Shown: positions 11,444-11,853 of the stretch, piece after piece
How positions within the stretch are numbered: position 1 is the stretch's first letter
How the letters are laid out: each line of letters starts with the position of its first letter
Assembly (NCBI GenBank): GCA_030653635.1
Contig: JAURYZ010000024.1
Span: 1-11,853, forward strand
Length of the DNA: 11,853 nucleotides
Direction: 5' to 3'
Origin: Coriobacteriia bacterium
GTDB lineage: Bacteria > Actinomycetota > Coriobacteriia > Anaerosomatales > JAHIQC01
Position numbers and translations under genes: made by a program
The notes under the pieces: model-generated
Told to the model about the DNA's origin: nothing
Seen by the model: the letters and a program-made list of their open reading frames with translations, nothing else
Database searches by the model: none

Positions 11444-11853
11444 TTAGGTGGAAATTGAATCTGCCAGCTGAGTACCAATGCGGTACAACTCGCGTGCCTG
11501 CTCCTCGGTGGGGACCTCTGCCAGCATGCCAGCGTAGGCGATGGTGAACATGTTCTTGCCGAAATGCAATGTCAAGTCTGGACTGGCGGCAAGAATGCGG
11601 AGGAAGGCATCGGGCAGGTCAGGCGGGGCAACCTGCTCCGGGTCTGTGTGGAATACGCGCAAATCATAGAGTTGGTCCAGTTGTGGAATGTGGGGAAACT
11701 GAATGCGCGTTGAGTAGGCGTTCGCCATCGCTTCAGCAGCTTGGTTTGCGAACGTTGCTAGTTTGCTTTCCCCGCCGAAATGAAGCGCACTCACCATGCG
11801 CGGGAAGTTCCATGCGGTGGAAACGAAGGCAAAAGCCGTCGTTTCTTGATTCC
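11444..11853 (-). CDS. Hypothetical protein, C-terminal part (5' end outside window)
   Basis: The frame is open to the right edge: the codons before ATG 11797 continue without a stop (NQETTAFAFVSTAWNFPRMV), so that Met is probably internal. About 135 residues remain, ending TAA 11446-11444. The sequence is soluble and mainly helical, with no signal peptide or membrane segment in the visible part. I recognise no domain. Conserved-looking pieces are FHTDPEQVAPPDLPDAF and LTLHFGKNMFTIAYAGMLAE. The DNA is visibly less GC-rich than the neighbouring genes, with more A- and T-ending codons, which may mean horizontal acquisition. It is convergent with DUF362. Confidence 0.7.
   Translation of the reverse strand, partial: NQETTAFAFVSTAWNFPRMVSALHFGGESKLATFANQAAEAMANAYSTRIQFPHIPQLDQLYDLRVFHTDPEQVAPPDLPDAFLRILAASPDLTLHFGKNMFTIAYAGMLAEVPTEEQARELYRIGTQLADSIST

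Noticed and set aside
1..11853. Phage, plasmid, insertion-sequence, toxin-antitoxin or CRISPR content
   Set aside because: No integrase, transposase, replication gene, regular direct-repeat array or paired small toxin/antitoxin genes were seen on either strand.

Overview
The window is a chromosomal stretch of a GC-rich bacterium, most likely an anaerobic or microaerophilic actinobacterium. A Coriobacteriia-like lineage is my best guess, but it is an inference. The reasons are strong G/C bias at third codon positions, use of GTG and TTG starts with GGAGG-type ribosome sites, at least one promoter that would give a leaderless mRNA, and oxygen-defence and iron-sulfur genes (rubrerythrin, DUF362-ferredoxin). 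I see no tRNA, rRNA, CRISPR array, transposase or integrase.

Left part (1-4011, + strand): two paralogous ABC-2 type permease subunits in tandem (the first cut by the window edge); an isolated long-form hisG behind a leader hairpin; an NAD(P)-binding atypical SDR protein; a possible 27-codon ORF overlapping its stop; and an aldo/keto reductase with an intact catalytic tetrad. The last two enzymes may form a small redox operon.

Middle (4042-6953): a LysR-type regulator (- strand) diverges from a 33-residue single-helix membrane protein that has an excellent ribosome site. Their shared promoter region holds AAGT/ACTT dyads. Next, on the - strand, comes a secreted, membrane-anchored TPM-domain protein, directly preceded by a 37-codon ORF that may be translationally coupled to it and by a separate 53-codon ORF carrying alternative hairpin elements. 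Then comes a DUF6483-like protein on the + strand.

Core operon (7006-9443, + strand): a near-consensus promoter embedded in a 52-bp inverted repeat drives a PadR regulator, a HAAS/DUF1700-like membrane protein with a duplicated 'putative sensor' domain (TTG start overlapping padR), a lipoprotein with seven [S/A]GAG turns predicted to form a beta-helix, and a short PLDc_N-like membrane protein that lacks the usual second half. A 14-bp-stem terminator closes it. This looks like a self-regulated envelope-sensing module.

Right part (9461-11853): rubrerythrin on the - strand, complete end to end but interrupted by one in-frame TAA at codon 45; a 214-bp divergent intergenic region with three TCACCG/CGGTGA dyads; a DUF362 protein with two C-terminal 4Fe-4S motifs (+); and, at the edge, the C-terminal part of an unrecognised gene (-) with visibly lower GC.

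The points most worth following up are the TAA in rubrerythrin, the PadR operator architecture, the divergent-region dyads, and the group of small proteins that standard gene callers could miss.
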